The notes: generated by a model not told the origin, from the sequence alone. 64,000 nucleotides of DNA from Catenaria anguillulae PL171 (GCA_002102555.1 MCFL01000043.1:144219-208218); one strand, 5' to 3'. Counted from the stretch's first letter, positions 33,352 through 45,515 are shown. Translations and numbers: made by a program.

Positions 33352-34520
33352 CGTGGCAAAATATTATCAGTACGTACACATTGCTAGATTCAAAGTTGAC
33401 GCGGACGATACGTGTGGAGAAGACATGCCTGATTCGGGGAAAAGTGTGTGAAGGATACGAGCTTAGGCGCTACCAGGGTCTGCTGGTGTTTTCTGTGTGC
33501 ACAGGACGGATCTGAACCGTGCGATTCCCCAGTTAGATAAATAGGTATCAAACAAGGAAGAAAACAAGACCAAAGAGCAGAAAAGGGTTTGGGTGCGACC
33601 TTGACTCCATCAACACCATGGGCGCCAAAGGAAGGTGTAAGTCGGATCGGGGACCGACCCAAGTCTGAGGATGGGAGTCAAGGCACGCGATGGTCTTTGG
33701 TCATGTTGCGGTCAGGCAGCATGACTGATCGCCGACATATGGCGAGAATTATTTCGAAGCTGTGTTCTTCATGCTTGCGTGTCCAAGTGAGTCGAAAACT
33801 GCCAGCGGCGGACAACCGTGGCGCGTGCAGACCGACTTGGACTTGGATTTAGAGTGAGGATAGACCAAAGCCCGAGGATTCATCATAACGTGTGTCATGT
33901 AATTCAAATCGAAATGGAGAAACCAATGAAGGTAGCGAGAGAGAAAACACGACTGGGTTGGGAGATAAGGAAATCAAGCGAAGAGTATGGATTTGGTGTA
34001 TGGAGGGGCGTTGAATATCACGTCCACCCCGCCGAGTAAACGAGCGAAAGAGAGATTGTCAAATGTCGTACTGCCCAGCGAGGCACAGGCAGGGAGTAGG
34101 GCGGGTAACCTGGAAGGAGGGGACAACTGGTTCGGAACGCAAAACACGAAGGGTCAAAGAAACTGAGGGCCGACAGTCAAGGAAGGCAGGCAAGGGAAAA
34201 TTACGCAAGAAGAACAGCAACGCAAACGAAAAGCAAAGAAACATCGAAAGAGAGACGGGTAAGAAAATGTAGATGCAAGTGGGGGTAGATCATTTCCAGT
34301 TCATGACATGGGGTGGGAGGGGGAGGAAGCAAGAGAAAAGGGGAGGGAGGGCGAGCGGATAGGGCGAAACGGGTTTGTCAAGGGCAAATGAGACAGGGAC
34401 AACAGCAATAAAGTGACCAATGCATACGAGCGCGATCCGAGCAACACAAGGCGGATCCAAGACGACTTGACCATTTTGGCTCAGACAAAGCCATTCACCC
34501 CGCAGGTTCGCACCATACAT
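33352..34520. other. Intergenic between convergent genes, purine-rich
   Basis: No gene supported. The + strand is strongly A/G-rich at about 34080-34400 (for example AAAGAGAGACGGGTAAG), which on the leftward strand gives pyrimidine-rich 3' sequence of the cyclin gene. Confidence 0.45.
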
Positions 34521-36800
34521 TTACTGCCCAAATCCCTTGCTCCCACCATTCCCACCCATCGCGCCGTGTGCATTCCCGCTGCTCACCGTAACCCCCATCA
34601 TCCCACCACCCAATGCACCGCTCACGGCCGGTCCACGGTGATGATGCATGAACTGTGCATGTTGCGCGGCCGTCATGGCCGCCGCCGCACCTGCTAGTCC
34701 GTGCAATTGCTGGAGCGCGTGCAGATCGGTACCAGAATCACCACGCTTGTTGAGCTGGCCGGCGGCTGCAGCCGCAGCCGCAGCAGCAGCAAGCATGGCC
34801 GCCTGTTGCTGCTGCTGTTGCTGCTGCGAAGCGGGTGCGCCTGCAGGCATACCGACTGTGGCCGGGTTGGATCCGGTGCGCGCGCGAACCAGTGCGGGAA
34901 CAAGATCGCGAATAGCCGTCCCATTGCTGGATGAGGGCATGGACGGGGGCGGGGGCGGGACCAAATGCGCCGGCTGCATTTGCATGGGTGGATGTGAATG
35001 TGAGTACGCTTGCAGCCCACAGCCGACTTGCTGATGATGTTGGTTGTGCCCCACTGGAACGTGTGGCGGAGGCGGCATGTGGTGCTGTCCCTGCGATGGG
35101 TTTGATGGCTGCTGTTGCGGGTACGAGTGAGAAGGCCATGCGGGGGGTGGGTACCAGGTTCCCTGTTGGGGCTGATGCGGTGGAGGAATGCTGGATCCGG
35201 ACCCGTTTGACTGAGATAACGGGTTTGCGTGATGCGGCGGGAGTTGGGCCACCGAGTAAGGACGCGGAATGTTGTAATATTGTTGCTGCCCAGAGCCGTG
35301 GGGGTGGGGATGTTGGTGAGACCCACTTGATGGCTGAACTGGCATGGGCGTCCGAGACGACGATGAGCTGTTATTGCCTGGTACCGTGTTGGGATACGCT
35401 GGTGGCGGATACATTGGTTGATGATGCTGAGAAACGGGAGGGTAAGGCGCTGAATGCATGTAATGCTGCTGGCCATTTGGTGGGTGACTAGGTCCTGCCG
35501 ATGGGAGCCCTTGGTGTTGCTGGTGAACGGCCGCATGTGGATTCGCGTGTGGGTGGTGGGCTGAAGCACTTGGTAATGACCCATACGAATGCGATCCTTG
35601 GTGCCATGATGGCGCTGATGATGTAGCAGACCCAGTGCTTGGTAATGACGAAGTGGAAGCAGATGTCGATCGGTGTGCAGCGAGTGCGGCGGCGGCCGAG
35701 TTTGGTCGGGGTACAGGATCCGAAATGGCAACGGCTGGCATGGATGGCATGACCTTGGCCGAGTGCGACTGGGGCGGGTACGACGGTGTGGATTGGCGCG
35801 ACCCAGTTGAAGACGACGACGATCCATGTGCTAGCGAAGCTGAAGAAGAAGCAGCCGCAAGTGCGGCCTGCGACTTTTTTCTAGACAGCGATCGCGTCAC
35901 TCGCGTTGACCCAGAACGGCTGTGATTGATGGTGGCTGCAGCCGAAGACCCGTGCTCTGCGGCCGTCGGTAGTGAAGACACGTCTTCTGCACTGCTTGCG
36001 GATGAGCCCGACGCCATCCCACCGGCCATGCGCGACGCTGACGGTTGTTGATCCTGAGACTGCGAGGAAACCACGGGCTGACTTGCAGGTGGCGGGGGTG
36101 GGAGTGGCAGCTGATGCAAGTGTTCCAAGTGCTGGACCGACAGCTGGCCAAGAAAGGCAATCTCGTCCGGCGACATGGTACGCGTATCCTCGTCAATGGC
36201 CACCAAGTTGAGTTCCTGCTGCAACGGTGCCAAACCCAAGTCCCTGCTCTCCTCGGCCAAATGCGCGTCCAACTGCTGCACATGCGCGATCCAATCGTCG
36301 CGTGCGATGGCGGCCTCAAACTTGATGTACGAAAGAAACTCCCACTCCATGCGGTTGATTTCCTCGAGCGAGAAGATACCCTGGGACACGTGAACCCAGG
36401 TGCGGTTCGAGTACGTGTCGTCGTACAGCAGTTTGCACGCAAGCATGATGGCGGCCAGCATGACACGGTGCGGCGTGATGGAGGTGCCCGCGCAGTTAGG
36501 GTTGCGATCTCGCAGCCGGCGGACCAGGTACACGGCGGCAACCATGGCGTTGAGCGGGGTCCGAGTGCGATGGACGGCATTGTGGATAAAGTCGCGGAAC
36601 AGCGGGATCGGGGGTGGTTGCTGTTGCTGCTGCTGGGGGTGGCCGTTGTGATCAAGGGTCGGGCCATCGAGGTTGACGGGCGGTGGGGGTGCCACTGGCG
36701 GGCAGTTGAACCACGCCTTGAGGAGCCCATAGCTGACGTCTGCAAAGCGCAGTTGGCAATTGCGCAGGGTGGCATCAGTGAAATGACAGATTCCGTCCAT
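34521..36800 (-). CDS. Pho80/Pcl-type cyclin with long Gln/Pro/Ser-rich tail
   Basis: Regulatory subunit for a Pho85/CDK5-type kinase by family. Start at 36800 (MDGICHFTDATLRNCQLRFA). The cyclin box is clear: IPLFRDFIHNAVHRTRTPLN (about 36555-36615), AMVAAVYLVRRLRDRNPNC, TPHRVMLAAIMLACKLLYDD, NRTWVHVSQGIFSLEEINRM and EWEFLSYIKFEAAI (about 36300-36350). A PQQQQQQPPP insert lies ahead of the box. The remaining 500 or so residues are low-complexity: Ser/Ala/Pro blocks, SLPSTGSATSSAPS, many HQH/QQQ runs and ASQQQQQQQQAAMLA near 34800-34850. Pho80-family proteins normally end soon after the box, so the tail is unusual. An upstream exon cannot be excluded because the frame stays open to 37028. Confidence 0.85.
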   Translation of the reverse strand: MDGICHFTDATLRNCQLRFADVSYGLLKAWFNCPPVAPPPPVNLDGPTLDHNGHPQQQQQQPPPIPLFRDFIHNAVHRTRTPLNAMVAAVYLVRRLRDRNPNCAGTSITPHRVMLAAIMLACKLLYDDTYSNRTWVHVSQGIFSLEEINRMEWEFLSYIKFEAAIARDDWIAHVQQLDAHLAEESRDLGLAPLQQELNLVAIDEDTRTMSPDEIAFLGQLSVQHLEHLHQLPLPPPPPASQPVVSSQSQDQQPSASRMAGGMASGSSASSAEDVSSLPTAAEHGSSAAATINHSRSGSTRVTRSLSRKKSQAALAAASSSASLAHGSSSSSTGSRQSTPSYPPQSHSAKVMPSMPAVAISDPVPRPNSAAAALAAHRSTSASTSSLPSTGSATSSAPSWHQGSHSYGSLPSASAHHPHANPHAAVHQQHQGLPSAGPSHPPNGQQHYMHSAPYPPVSQHHQPMYPPPAYPNTVPGNNSSSSSRTPMPVQPSSGSHQHPHPHGSGQQQYYNIPRPYSVAQLPPHHANPLSQSNGSGSSIPPPHQPQQGTWYPPPAWPSHSYPQQQPSNPSQGQHHMPPPPHVPVGHNQHHQQVGCGLQAYSHSHPPMQMQPAHLVPPPPPSMPSSSNGTAIRDLVPALVRARTGSNPATVGMPAGAPASQQQQQQQQAAMLAAAAAAAAAAGQLNKRGDSGTDLHALQQLHGLAGAAAAMTAAQHAQFMHHHRGPAVSGALGGGMMGVTVSSGNAHGAMGGNGGSKGFGQ

Positions 36801-39171
36801 GGGAAAACGGGGATCGTATTGTATCGGCAATGGGTGATAAACCTTCCCTGCAAGCAGCCAGGTGGGAAGGGAGGAAAGTGGCAAAAGATGATGAAGAAAG
36901 AAAGAAAGAAAGAAAAAACGAAAACAAAAAAGAGTCACGTTCGAGCAGCGAGTATGGCGAGCAAGTAAAACGCACCAATGACCCTTGTGCGAAGCACTTT
37001 GATATGCCCATTCGACTCCCTCGCCCACTGGTCATCCGAAATGATGTACATGGTAATCAACAAAGTTGCCGCCGTCAGGTCAATGGCAACACGCGTAGCG
37101 CTGGGTTGTGCCAAGTCTGGAAGGCTAGGCCGTTTGCGACGGATGACAGGATGGGCAGTGGTTCAATGACTCGGTTGACGATGGCAAGACTTTGACGCGC
37201 TCTCCTCCGTTGAGCACCAGGTGAGCGGCCGACAGCAGGTAGCAAGAGAGTGGCAATGCCCAGAGTCGGTCGGAATGGTCGCGCACGGCGGCAATGCAAA
37301 TGCAGTCGCTGATAGCTTCGACCCAAAGCGTCTAGTCGTGTACCATGAGGCAATGAGCTGTGGGAAATGAGCGATGGACGACGCGCAGGTGGCAGTCGCA
37401 AGGTGCAAGGAGCGAATCAGTCAAGGGTCCGCGGAAGGCAGTGGTGCGACGGATGCATGAGGTATGTGGCGCTGGTATGTGAGCAAGCGAATGGCCAGCA
37501 TACCGAATATTTTAGGAGTGATAGCCGATAGAAATCGATCCGAGATTCGATCGTGCGGAGCGTGCGACCAACACAGGAGCCGAAAGTGGCAAACAACGAT
37601 GAACGGGATGGTTCTTTGAGCAAGTTTTGCGCTTCCGCAAGGAAAGGCAATCTGCCAACAGCAGTCCACTCACTCCGCTGCGGCTGCTGCCAGCTGGCGG
37701 ATTGCAAAAGCACAAGCACCAACAATGCAAAGCTGCCAAGTGGATGATCGAGCAACCAGCTAATAGCTTTGTAGTATACTCTGTCCGTCGAATGTCGTCA
37801 CCCACTGGGTCAATCTTCCCACACTGTGAGAAGATTGTTCAAGTAAAAATCTGACCAAGAACTCGGTCAATTTGATGAAATGGCGAGGCCAGCGACACAG
37901 TAGTTCTCTTTGGCCAGAGTATCGATCGAGGATCCTGCCGACCGTGATAGTGTAAATATATTTCGTATCTGCTTGCCAAAGGTCGGAGTGGAGCACAATG
38001 CCGGTCAGTCGTCGCGTCAGTCCTGCCAAGTGCAGTGAGGGCACAGACAATGCACGCCGAATGAGATTCGTTGGTAAAGAATATGTGTCACGATTCAGAC
38101 TGGGATATACGTGACAATGCGTGGTTGATGTTGTCAATCGGTGAGGATTTCGTCGAGAGATAATAGTATTTGGGGATTTAGGCGGTTTGGTTGGCCTCTT
38201 GTACCCAAACACATCCTGTCATCTTTCTTCGCGCTCGCTAACTCGAGCGTCCGCTATGCTGTGTGCGAGTCGACGACATACCGGCAACAAACCCTTGTCA
38301 GGCGATACTTGGCTTGACGCAGCTACATCGCCAATCTCCTTGTATATGGTGACGGAGATGCCGCAGGCATGACCTGACTGCCCAGCTTCGCAAATTCCTT
38401 TGTGCTCGAGTCGTCACACACTCGCACCAAAGCAAAATCACGGATCGGGCGTCTCTTTTTTTTGTCCTCTTTTCCTTTTCGTACCGCAACAAGCGCTGTT
38501 CGCGACAATGGTGCGTTCGCTGCAAACAACGAATCAGAGCGCTCGGGCCCAAAACGACGGCTTCAGTCAGTCCATCGTATGCCAACATCTACTCTGGGCA
38601 CACGGGTTTGCCTTGCGAATCGACATCATTGACAAGCTATTGGAAGAAACGCGTCAGGAAGACTCTCAAGCGTGAAATCGCCCATTCCCACAGAGACTCG
38701 GACGCTGACTCGCGTTGTTAGATGCACTCCGGCAATGATGTCAAGCGAAAACTCTGCCAGGGTATGCCTGCAACATCGGCCCCGCCATCCATCGTGCCGA
38801 AGGGACGAACAATGCTTGCGGCAGGACGGGCGATCCTGAGTGGCGGTGAGTCGATCGTCGACCAGAGTGACTGGGGCCTGCCAGACGGCCAGGATCGCGG
38901 GATGCATCCATTTAGACAAGTATCGGGCGATGTAAATCCAGCAGAGTACATGCGGCCGAAAAAAAAAACCGATTACGAGTTGCGACCCACAATGACTCAT
39001 GCGGGGTCAGGATGGAACCTTGTCCGCGATCAGATATTATTGTGTTGTGCCAATTGCGAAAGCTAGACAACCGCTTGGACCGGTTCACAATCAGCGATTC
39101 CAGACAAACTTCGAGTGCAGAAAAGCGAACTGGAGACAAGCAAGCAGATGATGTGCAACAAATCAAGCAAC
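36801..39171. other. Long intergenic region with a weak small-gene candidate
   Basis: 2.37 kb with no firm gene. Best candidate: rightward ATG at 38508 (MVRSLQTTNQSARAQND, then LLWAHGFALRIDIIDKLLEE), preceded by a T/C-rich stretch at 38455-38480, and a second open segment at about 38730-38970 (PPSIVPKGRTMLAAGRAIL, then DWGLPDGQDRGMHPFRQVSG). They are in different frames and I could not find a consistent splice, so I leave it as a candidate. The remainder shows nothing. Confidence 0.3.
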
Positions 39172-41426
39172 TCACACATACTCCTTAGTCACACCAATAA
39201 CTAACCCATGATCATCGTCCTCGTCGTCATCCTCATCATCGTCCACCTCTCCGTTCAAATCAACCTCCATCTCATCCCTTCTGCCATCCTCCCCACCCTC
39301 GCCATCCTCCTCGCCACCACTTGCCGCAACCTCCCACTCCCTCCTACGATCCTCCATTGCCTCCTTGAGTGCTTTGTACTCTTGACTGCGCTTCCACCTG
39401 CCCGCCTCCTGCAACCAGTCGGGCACTTGCCTGAACCTGTCGCTCTCGGGCGCCTGCCCGCGCACCCATATGCACAACGGATGCCGGTACAGCAACCGCT
39501 TGGCCGTGGGCCGGCGCTTTGCCGAGTGTGCCAAGCATCGCACCACGAAATCCACCAACCACTCGAGCACTCGCAGCCCGTCGGGCGGGTACACGGCCGT
39601 GTTGAGGACGCGGCCGTCGGGCACGGCGCGCAGGATGGACCGCATGGCCATGAGCCGCGGCTTGATGCGCGTCGACACGTATTCCGGGTTGGCGAGGGGT
39701 GAGCCGAGGTGGTCGGCGTCGCAGAGCGGCAGGTAGGACGACAGCATCAGGCCAATGACGATTCCGAGCGAGTAGATGTCACGAGCAGCCGTGATGCGCG
39801 ATTGCAGAGAGGTCCATGAGTGGGCGTCGCGGATGTTTGTCGAGGCAAGGGTAGTGTGGGTTGTGGAGGAGAGGAGTGGCAGGCTTTCGAGCGAGCAGCT
39901 GCCCAGGTATGACAGGTTGTCGTACGAGGACGAGTGTGACAGGTACGAGGAGGACATGTGCGACGTGGAAAAGCCAGAGGGGCGCAGCGGGGAGTGAGCC
40001 AGCGCTGGGTGGTGATGGAACGTGTTGTGCTGCGGAGAGGTGATGGGAATGGGTGACGATCGGGGTGGAGGGATTGTGTGCGTCAATTCGCCAGTTGCCG
40101 AAATGCTCGATGCCATATGCAGCTGGCTTGACGATTTCGGCAAATGATTTGCCGATGTGGATCGCGGGAATGGGGCGTATAGCTGATTGTCACCGGTCAG
40201 CATGTTGGCGGTGATGGGCGGCGGAGCTGGGACCTGGTTGCATGCAAATGCTTCGGGAGCCGTGAATCCGGGCGTGCCGCAGACCATGGACACGGCCGCA
40301 GTGTCTTCAATCTTTTGGGCAAGGCCGAAATCGATGAGGCGATAAATGCGCTTCGGGTGCGGATCGTCAATTTTTGCTGACGTCGACGAGTCTGGCGACA
40401 ATGACGATGCTGATGCGGAATCAGACTGCGGAGGCGACGCAAGCGACACATGAGGACAGCGGGGGATGCTGCTGCTGTCCCCGCCAAACCCAACATTGGC
40501 GAGCTCCCTGTCGCACATGTTGCATGCAATGACAATGTTATTGTTTGATACGTCGCAATGGACCCAGCCGGCAGAGTGCATGGTCGTGAGTGCGTGTACA
40601 AGATGTGTGGCAAGTCGTGCGACTTCAACGAGGGGCAATTGAGGCGTGCGAAAGTCGGGCTGGAGCGGGCGATGACGGGGGAGCAGAAGAATGTGGCCGT
40701 GCGCCAAGGTGCCGGCTGGAATGACCAAGTGAGCGAGCTTGGAGGCAGCATTGGAGTACTTTGATGAGATGGTAGTGACGAGGCTGGAAAAAATCTTTGA
40801 CTCCGCGTCTAACGGAACGCTTTCGTCGCCAAGTGTGTTGATTCCGTTGACGTTGGACGAAGGAATCATGGCAGCCGGATTTGGTGCACTTGCGTTTGAG
40901 AGTAGATTGCTGAGCGACGAGCTAGCCGACATGCCCAGGGTGAGATTCGAGTGCGAGCGCTTGGCAGCTGCCGTGGCGGCGGCCGCATCGCGTTGTTTTT
41001 CCAGGTCCAAGTTATGGATTTCGAGAGCCTTGTTGAGGATACGCTGGACAGTGTCTGGATGCGGAATGGTCGAGAGTACTGGCAAATTGGTTCGGGCCAG
41101 CTTGACGATCAACGCTTGCGACGATTGGGCCGATGAAACGGACTGGGCCGTGAAGATGAGCGAGCTTGCAGTCAGGACGTGGCGGTCGAGCTGAACTTGG
41201 ATGACTTGGATCACGCTCGTCGTGAAAAGACGCCGTTGGGGTCTGACGTGGTGGTGGTGGCAATCGTGTCGAGGTCGGAAGCGGGAATGAGGACTGTCGG
41301 CTGGTCGGGCGATGCCGTGTCGACGACCATCATGGCGCTGGCGTCGCTCTCGCCGACTTGCCCATAGTCGCCGAGGGTTGAAAGCTGTGGTGTCATCAGC
41401 AAAGACGTGGTAGACTCTGGCGGCAT
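39172..41426 (-). CDS. Cdc7-like protein kinase with large inserts and acidic tail
   Basis: Protein kinase, probably Ser/Thr, with features closest to Cdc7. Start at 41426 (MPPESTTSLLMTPQLS). The N-lobe is short and divergent: no Gly-rich loop is evident and the strand with the putative ATP lysine is ALIVKLAR. Catalytic loop HSAGWVHCDVSNNNIVI (about 40510-40580), so HRD is HCD with Asp kept. After an insert of roughly 80 residues comes YRLIDFGLAQ (about 40310-40345), then MVCGTPGFTAPEAF, typical of Cdc7 (GTPGFRAPEV). A second insert of about 150 Ser/Pro/His-rich residues precedes ARDIYSLGIVIGLMLSSYLP (about 39725-39785). The C-terminus is Asp/Glu-rich. The two N-terminal frames meet near 41215-41235 at a TTTT run; one more T would join GVFF to TTSVIQVIQV. 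Divergent from the ORP gene. Confidence 0.75.
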
Positions 41427-41917
41427 GATCGGATCGTCGCGGTCACGAGTGCATTGCATTCAGTTGTTTGCGGGGCTTGGGTTGTGTGCGTCTACTGTAT
41501 ACATTCATGAAGACCTACGTGTACCTACTGCGTACATTACGCCGGCGGGGGCCGTTCATGGCTATGTCCGTCTGCATGCGAAAGACAGCCGAGGAGGCGT
41601 GAAATCTTGTTCGCAGCAAGCTTGACAAGGTGTTCGCACCGCTTTCAATTGAAATGGAGTGAGCCGCACCTGCACGTGACAAGTCACGCCGAACCCAGAT
41701 CACGTGTTTTTCAGAGCGCCACAAGTGCCTCCTCGTTTAGCATGCCAACTGGCCAACGCCAAGCGTGCAAGAGTCCATTCGCCTCCGACCTCCCCAACTC
41801 CTGCGAATGCTGTGTCCAGTGGATCAATCGATACGATACGATACGATACGATACGATACGATACAATGTGACCATGAAGGCCCAGTAATGCAATAATAGT
41901 ACATACAACATACAATC
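41427..41917. promoter_or_regulatory. Divergent promoter region, kinase / ORP
   Basis: 491 bp between divergent start codons. Contains the CGATA microsatellite described separately, ending 54 bp before the ORP start. No other element recognised. Confidence 0.45.
41829..41863. repeat. (CGATA)7 microsatellite
   Basis: Seven perfect tandem copies of the pentamer CGATA. The motif also contains GATA in every unit, so it would present seven GATA-type core sites at one-half-turn spacing. Confidence 0.95.
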
Positions 41918-44900
41918 ATGCAGGAAATCGAGATTCCGCCGCGGGACTGCTTCAAGTACTATGTGCAGGTCGAGGGCGCGCCAAAGACCATCCTGTGGAA
42001 CTTTGCCACAAAGAAGAAGAACATTGCCTTTGGCCTGTTTTTCCAGCTCTCGTCCGACTCGCTCGACCCCTCGGCGCCTGCTCCCACTCCCGTCACGGCC
42101 GTTCCGGGCAATGCGACTGGGTCTGCAGATCCCGTTGCTGCCGCCACCGTCGCGTCACCCGTAACGGGGGCACGCCGTCGGGTCATTTCCGCAAGTGCAG
42201 CGGCTCAACCTCAACTTTTCATCTGCCTCATCTGCCCGATCCTCGCCTCGCCACTCGCCTGCCGCTTCCCTTTCTGCCCAAAACAACAACCCGTTCACTG
42301 CCAACAATGGCGCCCTCATAGCGTCCCCTCACCTCGAAGTCCCGCCATCTTCATCTGACGCAGGTGGTGGCAGCAGCCTTGGCATTACTGATTCCTCGGA
42401 TGCCGATACCGTCGTCAATGGCTCGTTGCCGCCACCCATTGTCACTCGGCAGCGTGCCGAAATCGACAAACTCGGCCGTCTTGCCACGCGAGCCTTTGTT
42501 GGAACCCATTCTGCCCGTGCAGCGTTACGAGAGCTCAAAGAGCACTATCAAGGGCCAACAGCTGGTCATGCGGGACGGCACCTACGTTCTGTATTTCGGT
42601 ACGGTTTTTGCCGATTTGGATACGGCTCTTGCTGAGTTCAAGTCGGGTACTGATATTCATTGTTGCCCAGACAATACCTTTTCGCGCAACACATCAAAGA
42701 AAATGACATTTTTCGTGGCCATGCGTGACGGCGGTTCGTTGTCCACCACCCGCCTACTCTTTCACTTGTCCGTTCGTACTTTTCAACTGACGCCACCCAA
42801 TCAACGATATCTCAATAGAAGCACCAAAGGAAGACCAGCCTGCCCCAGAACTCACGGGCTGGCTCCTGAAAAAGAAACGCAAGCGCATGCAAGGCTGGGC
42901 CAAGCGGTACTTTACATGCGACCGAGGCCAGCTATCCTACATGAAACTGCCCGGTGGGTTTTGCCGCGGGTCCGTACCCATCGCCTTGTCCACCATCTCT
43001 GTCGACCCGGACCATCGCATCATCAACATTGACTCGGGCACCACGCTGTGGCACTTGCGTGCATTCACGCGCGAAGATTACGACAAGTGGATTGCCGTCA
43101 TCAAGCGGTACAAGGCTGAGCATGCAGAGGTTGTGCGTGCGGTTGCCGCAGCAGCAGCCGCGGGGCCCGCGCCACCCTTGCCAATTGCCATCGACACCAC
43201 GACGAGCCCAATTTCGGACCACCAAACCATTCGCGCTACTCCTGCGTCCCCGTCGTCGTCTTCGCCCTCAATCGATCACCTCATGCGTCAATTCATTGCT
43301 TCAGTCGATTCACACGTCGACCACCTGGCGCGACTTGTGCTCACGGCCGACCCGCAGCCCGCACCCGAGCTCGTCAACACAGTCAAGGCGCTTGCCCAAG
43401 TGCTGCACGCGGAAAAGGACGAACTGCTCGACCAGCTGGCGTGTGAATCCGCCAAAGCCGCGACTGTCGCCCAGGCGTACGCCGAAATCTTGCGCGAAAA
43501 CTCGGAACTGCGTGCGCGGTTCGATGTCGCAGGTGGGCCCAGCATGAGCGCCAGCGGTTCCGCAACCGTTGTTCCGCCGCCGTCCCAGCAGCCCGCACGC
43601 GCAATGACGCCGCCTGGATACCACCCTTCATCCTCGGGATCGCTCACGGCCGCGCAGCAGCAGGTGATTGCCGCACATCGCAGCCTGTCTATGACTTCCT
43701 TCTCGGCCGCCGCAGCGGCCAATCGCATGAGTGGATCCGTGGGTGCCACGGGTATGCACATGCGCACCGGCTCGATTGCATCGACCATTTCTGACCAGTG
43801 GTTTGATGCCGAGGAGATTGTTTTGACTGCGACAGGCAAAGGCGGCGCCAAGGGCAAGGGCGGCGACGGATCCGATTCAGAGTCGTCAGATGATTCGGAC
43901 CAGCGGTCGGTCAAGGGCAAGGCGGCTGCCGCGGCAAAGCGGGTTTCAACCATGGCCGCTGCTGGAAAGAGCGGCGTCGGGCACCAGCAGCCAATGAGTC
44001 CAGAGATGGTTGTGAATGAGGCAGGCGTGGATGCTACATCGCCGTCGAGTATGACTGGGGGTCCCGATTCCAGTGCGGCTGTGGATGCAAGTGGTACCGG
44101 TACCGGCGAGGGGACAGATGACGAGGAGGATGAGGACGACGAGTATGCGTACGACGAAGATGAGGACGACGATGACGACGACGACGAGTCTGGGTACATG
44201 GTTGACATGTACGCAACCAACGGCGGCGGCGCCTCGCCCACTGTTGGCGCCGGCCCGCGCTCGCTTCGTGGCAAGCGGTCAGCATCATCGCTCGGATCCA
44301 AATCGCTGCGCAACGTGAGCGTGTTCCAGGGCGGATATCATGTTGCGCGCCGCAAGTACTTGCCCTCGCCCGTGGTGGGCGACGACGTGTCGCTGCTGGG
44401 CATTTTGCGCAAGAATGTCGGCAAAGATCTGTCCACGGTCGCCATGCCCATTTCTCTCAACGAACCCATCAACCTGCTCCAAAAACTGGCCGAGGAACTC
44501 GAGTACTCGCACCTGCTCGACCGCCGGCGGCCACGCAACCTGCCGACTCTATGCATCGTCTGTACCTGGTGGCGGCATTCGCCGTGTCCTCGTATGCGTC
44601 CACGGCCAACCGCAATGGCCGCAAGCCCTTTAATCCTTTGCATGGCGAGACGTACGAGCTGGTGCGGCCCGACCGCGGGTTCCGGTTTGTTTCCGAAAAG
44701 GTGAGCCATCAGCCGGCCATCATGGCATGCCACGCCACGTCCTTGCCCGTGGGCAAGTGGTCATTTTTCCAGGATTCAAGGCTCAAGTCCAAGTTTTGGG
44801 GCAAGTCCATGGAACTGATTCCCTTGGCAACATTCATGTCGAGCTGCCCGAGCACGGCGAGCATTACACTTGGACAAAGGTCACGACTTGTATGCGCAAC

Positions 44901-45515
44901 TTGATTGGTGGGGCCAAAGTCGTTGGATCACTATGGCAAGCTGTTGTGGTGAATCACTCGACTAAAGAGCGCGTCGAAATCACATTCAAGGAAAACGGCG
45001 GCGGCGGGTGGTTGGGTGGCGGGCCGAGCACGGCCAACGAGGTTGTTGGTGTTGGGTACTCGAGCAAGGGCGAAAAGGTGGGTGTGATTCGTGGCCGTTG
45101 GAGCGAGCTGTGCACCGTGAGTCGTCCAGGAGCCGACGACGAGGGCCAAGTGCTGTGGCGCGCCAACCCAGTGGTTGCCACATTGCGACCAGTTTTACGG
45201 GTTTACGCAGTTTACGATTGAGCTCAACGAGATGGACGCCCGATATCCAAGATTACCTGCCGCCCACCGACACTCGATTCCGGCCCGACCAGGTCGACTT
45301 TGAGCGAGGCAATGTGGATGCGGCCGAGGCGGAAAAGATTCGGTTGGAGGAGAAGCAGCGGCAGTACCGTAAGCGGCTGCAGGAAGAAGGCAAGGAGTGG
45401 GTGCCACAGTGGTTTTGAGGTCAAGAAGGATCCGTTCACCAAGGAAGAAGAGTGGCAGTATCGCGGTGGGTACTGGGAAACGAGGGAAAAAGCGGTCATG
45501 GGGCAATCCTATTGA
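41918..45515 (+). CDS. Oxysterol-binding protein-related protein, Osh3-type (GOLD-PH-ORD)
   Basis: Lipid exchange protein for membrane contact sites. Start ATG 41918. GOLD domain: [32 protein letters not shown], then DGTYVLYF and [16 protein letters not shown] (about 42670-42720). PH domain from about 42860: [20 protein letters not shown], ending [14 protein letters not shown] long Ser/Ala linker with an acidic block (about 44100-44200) follows. [23 protein letters not shown] and YSHLLDR (about 44440-44525), then [30 protein letters not shown] and [19 protein letters not shown] (about 44680-44735). The C-terminus has [28 protein letters not shown] and [15 protein letters not shown]. The usual ORD fingerprint EQVSHHPP reads EKVSHQPA here. 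Introns lie near 42600-42670 and 42720-42860. About five one-base frame breaks occur in conserved stretches (about 42230, 44525, 44850, 45190, 45415). Confidence 0.9.
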
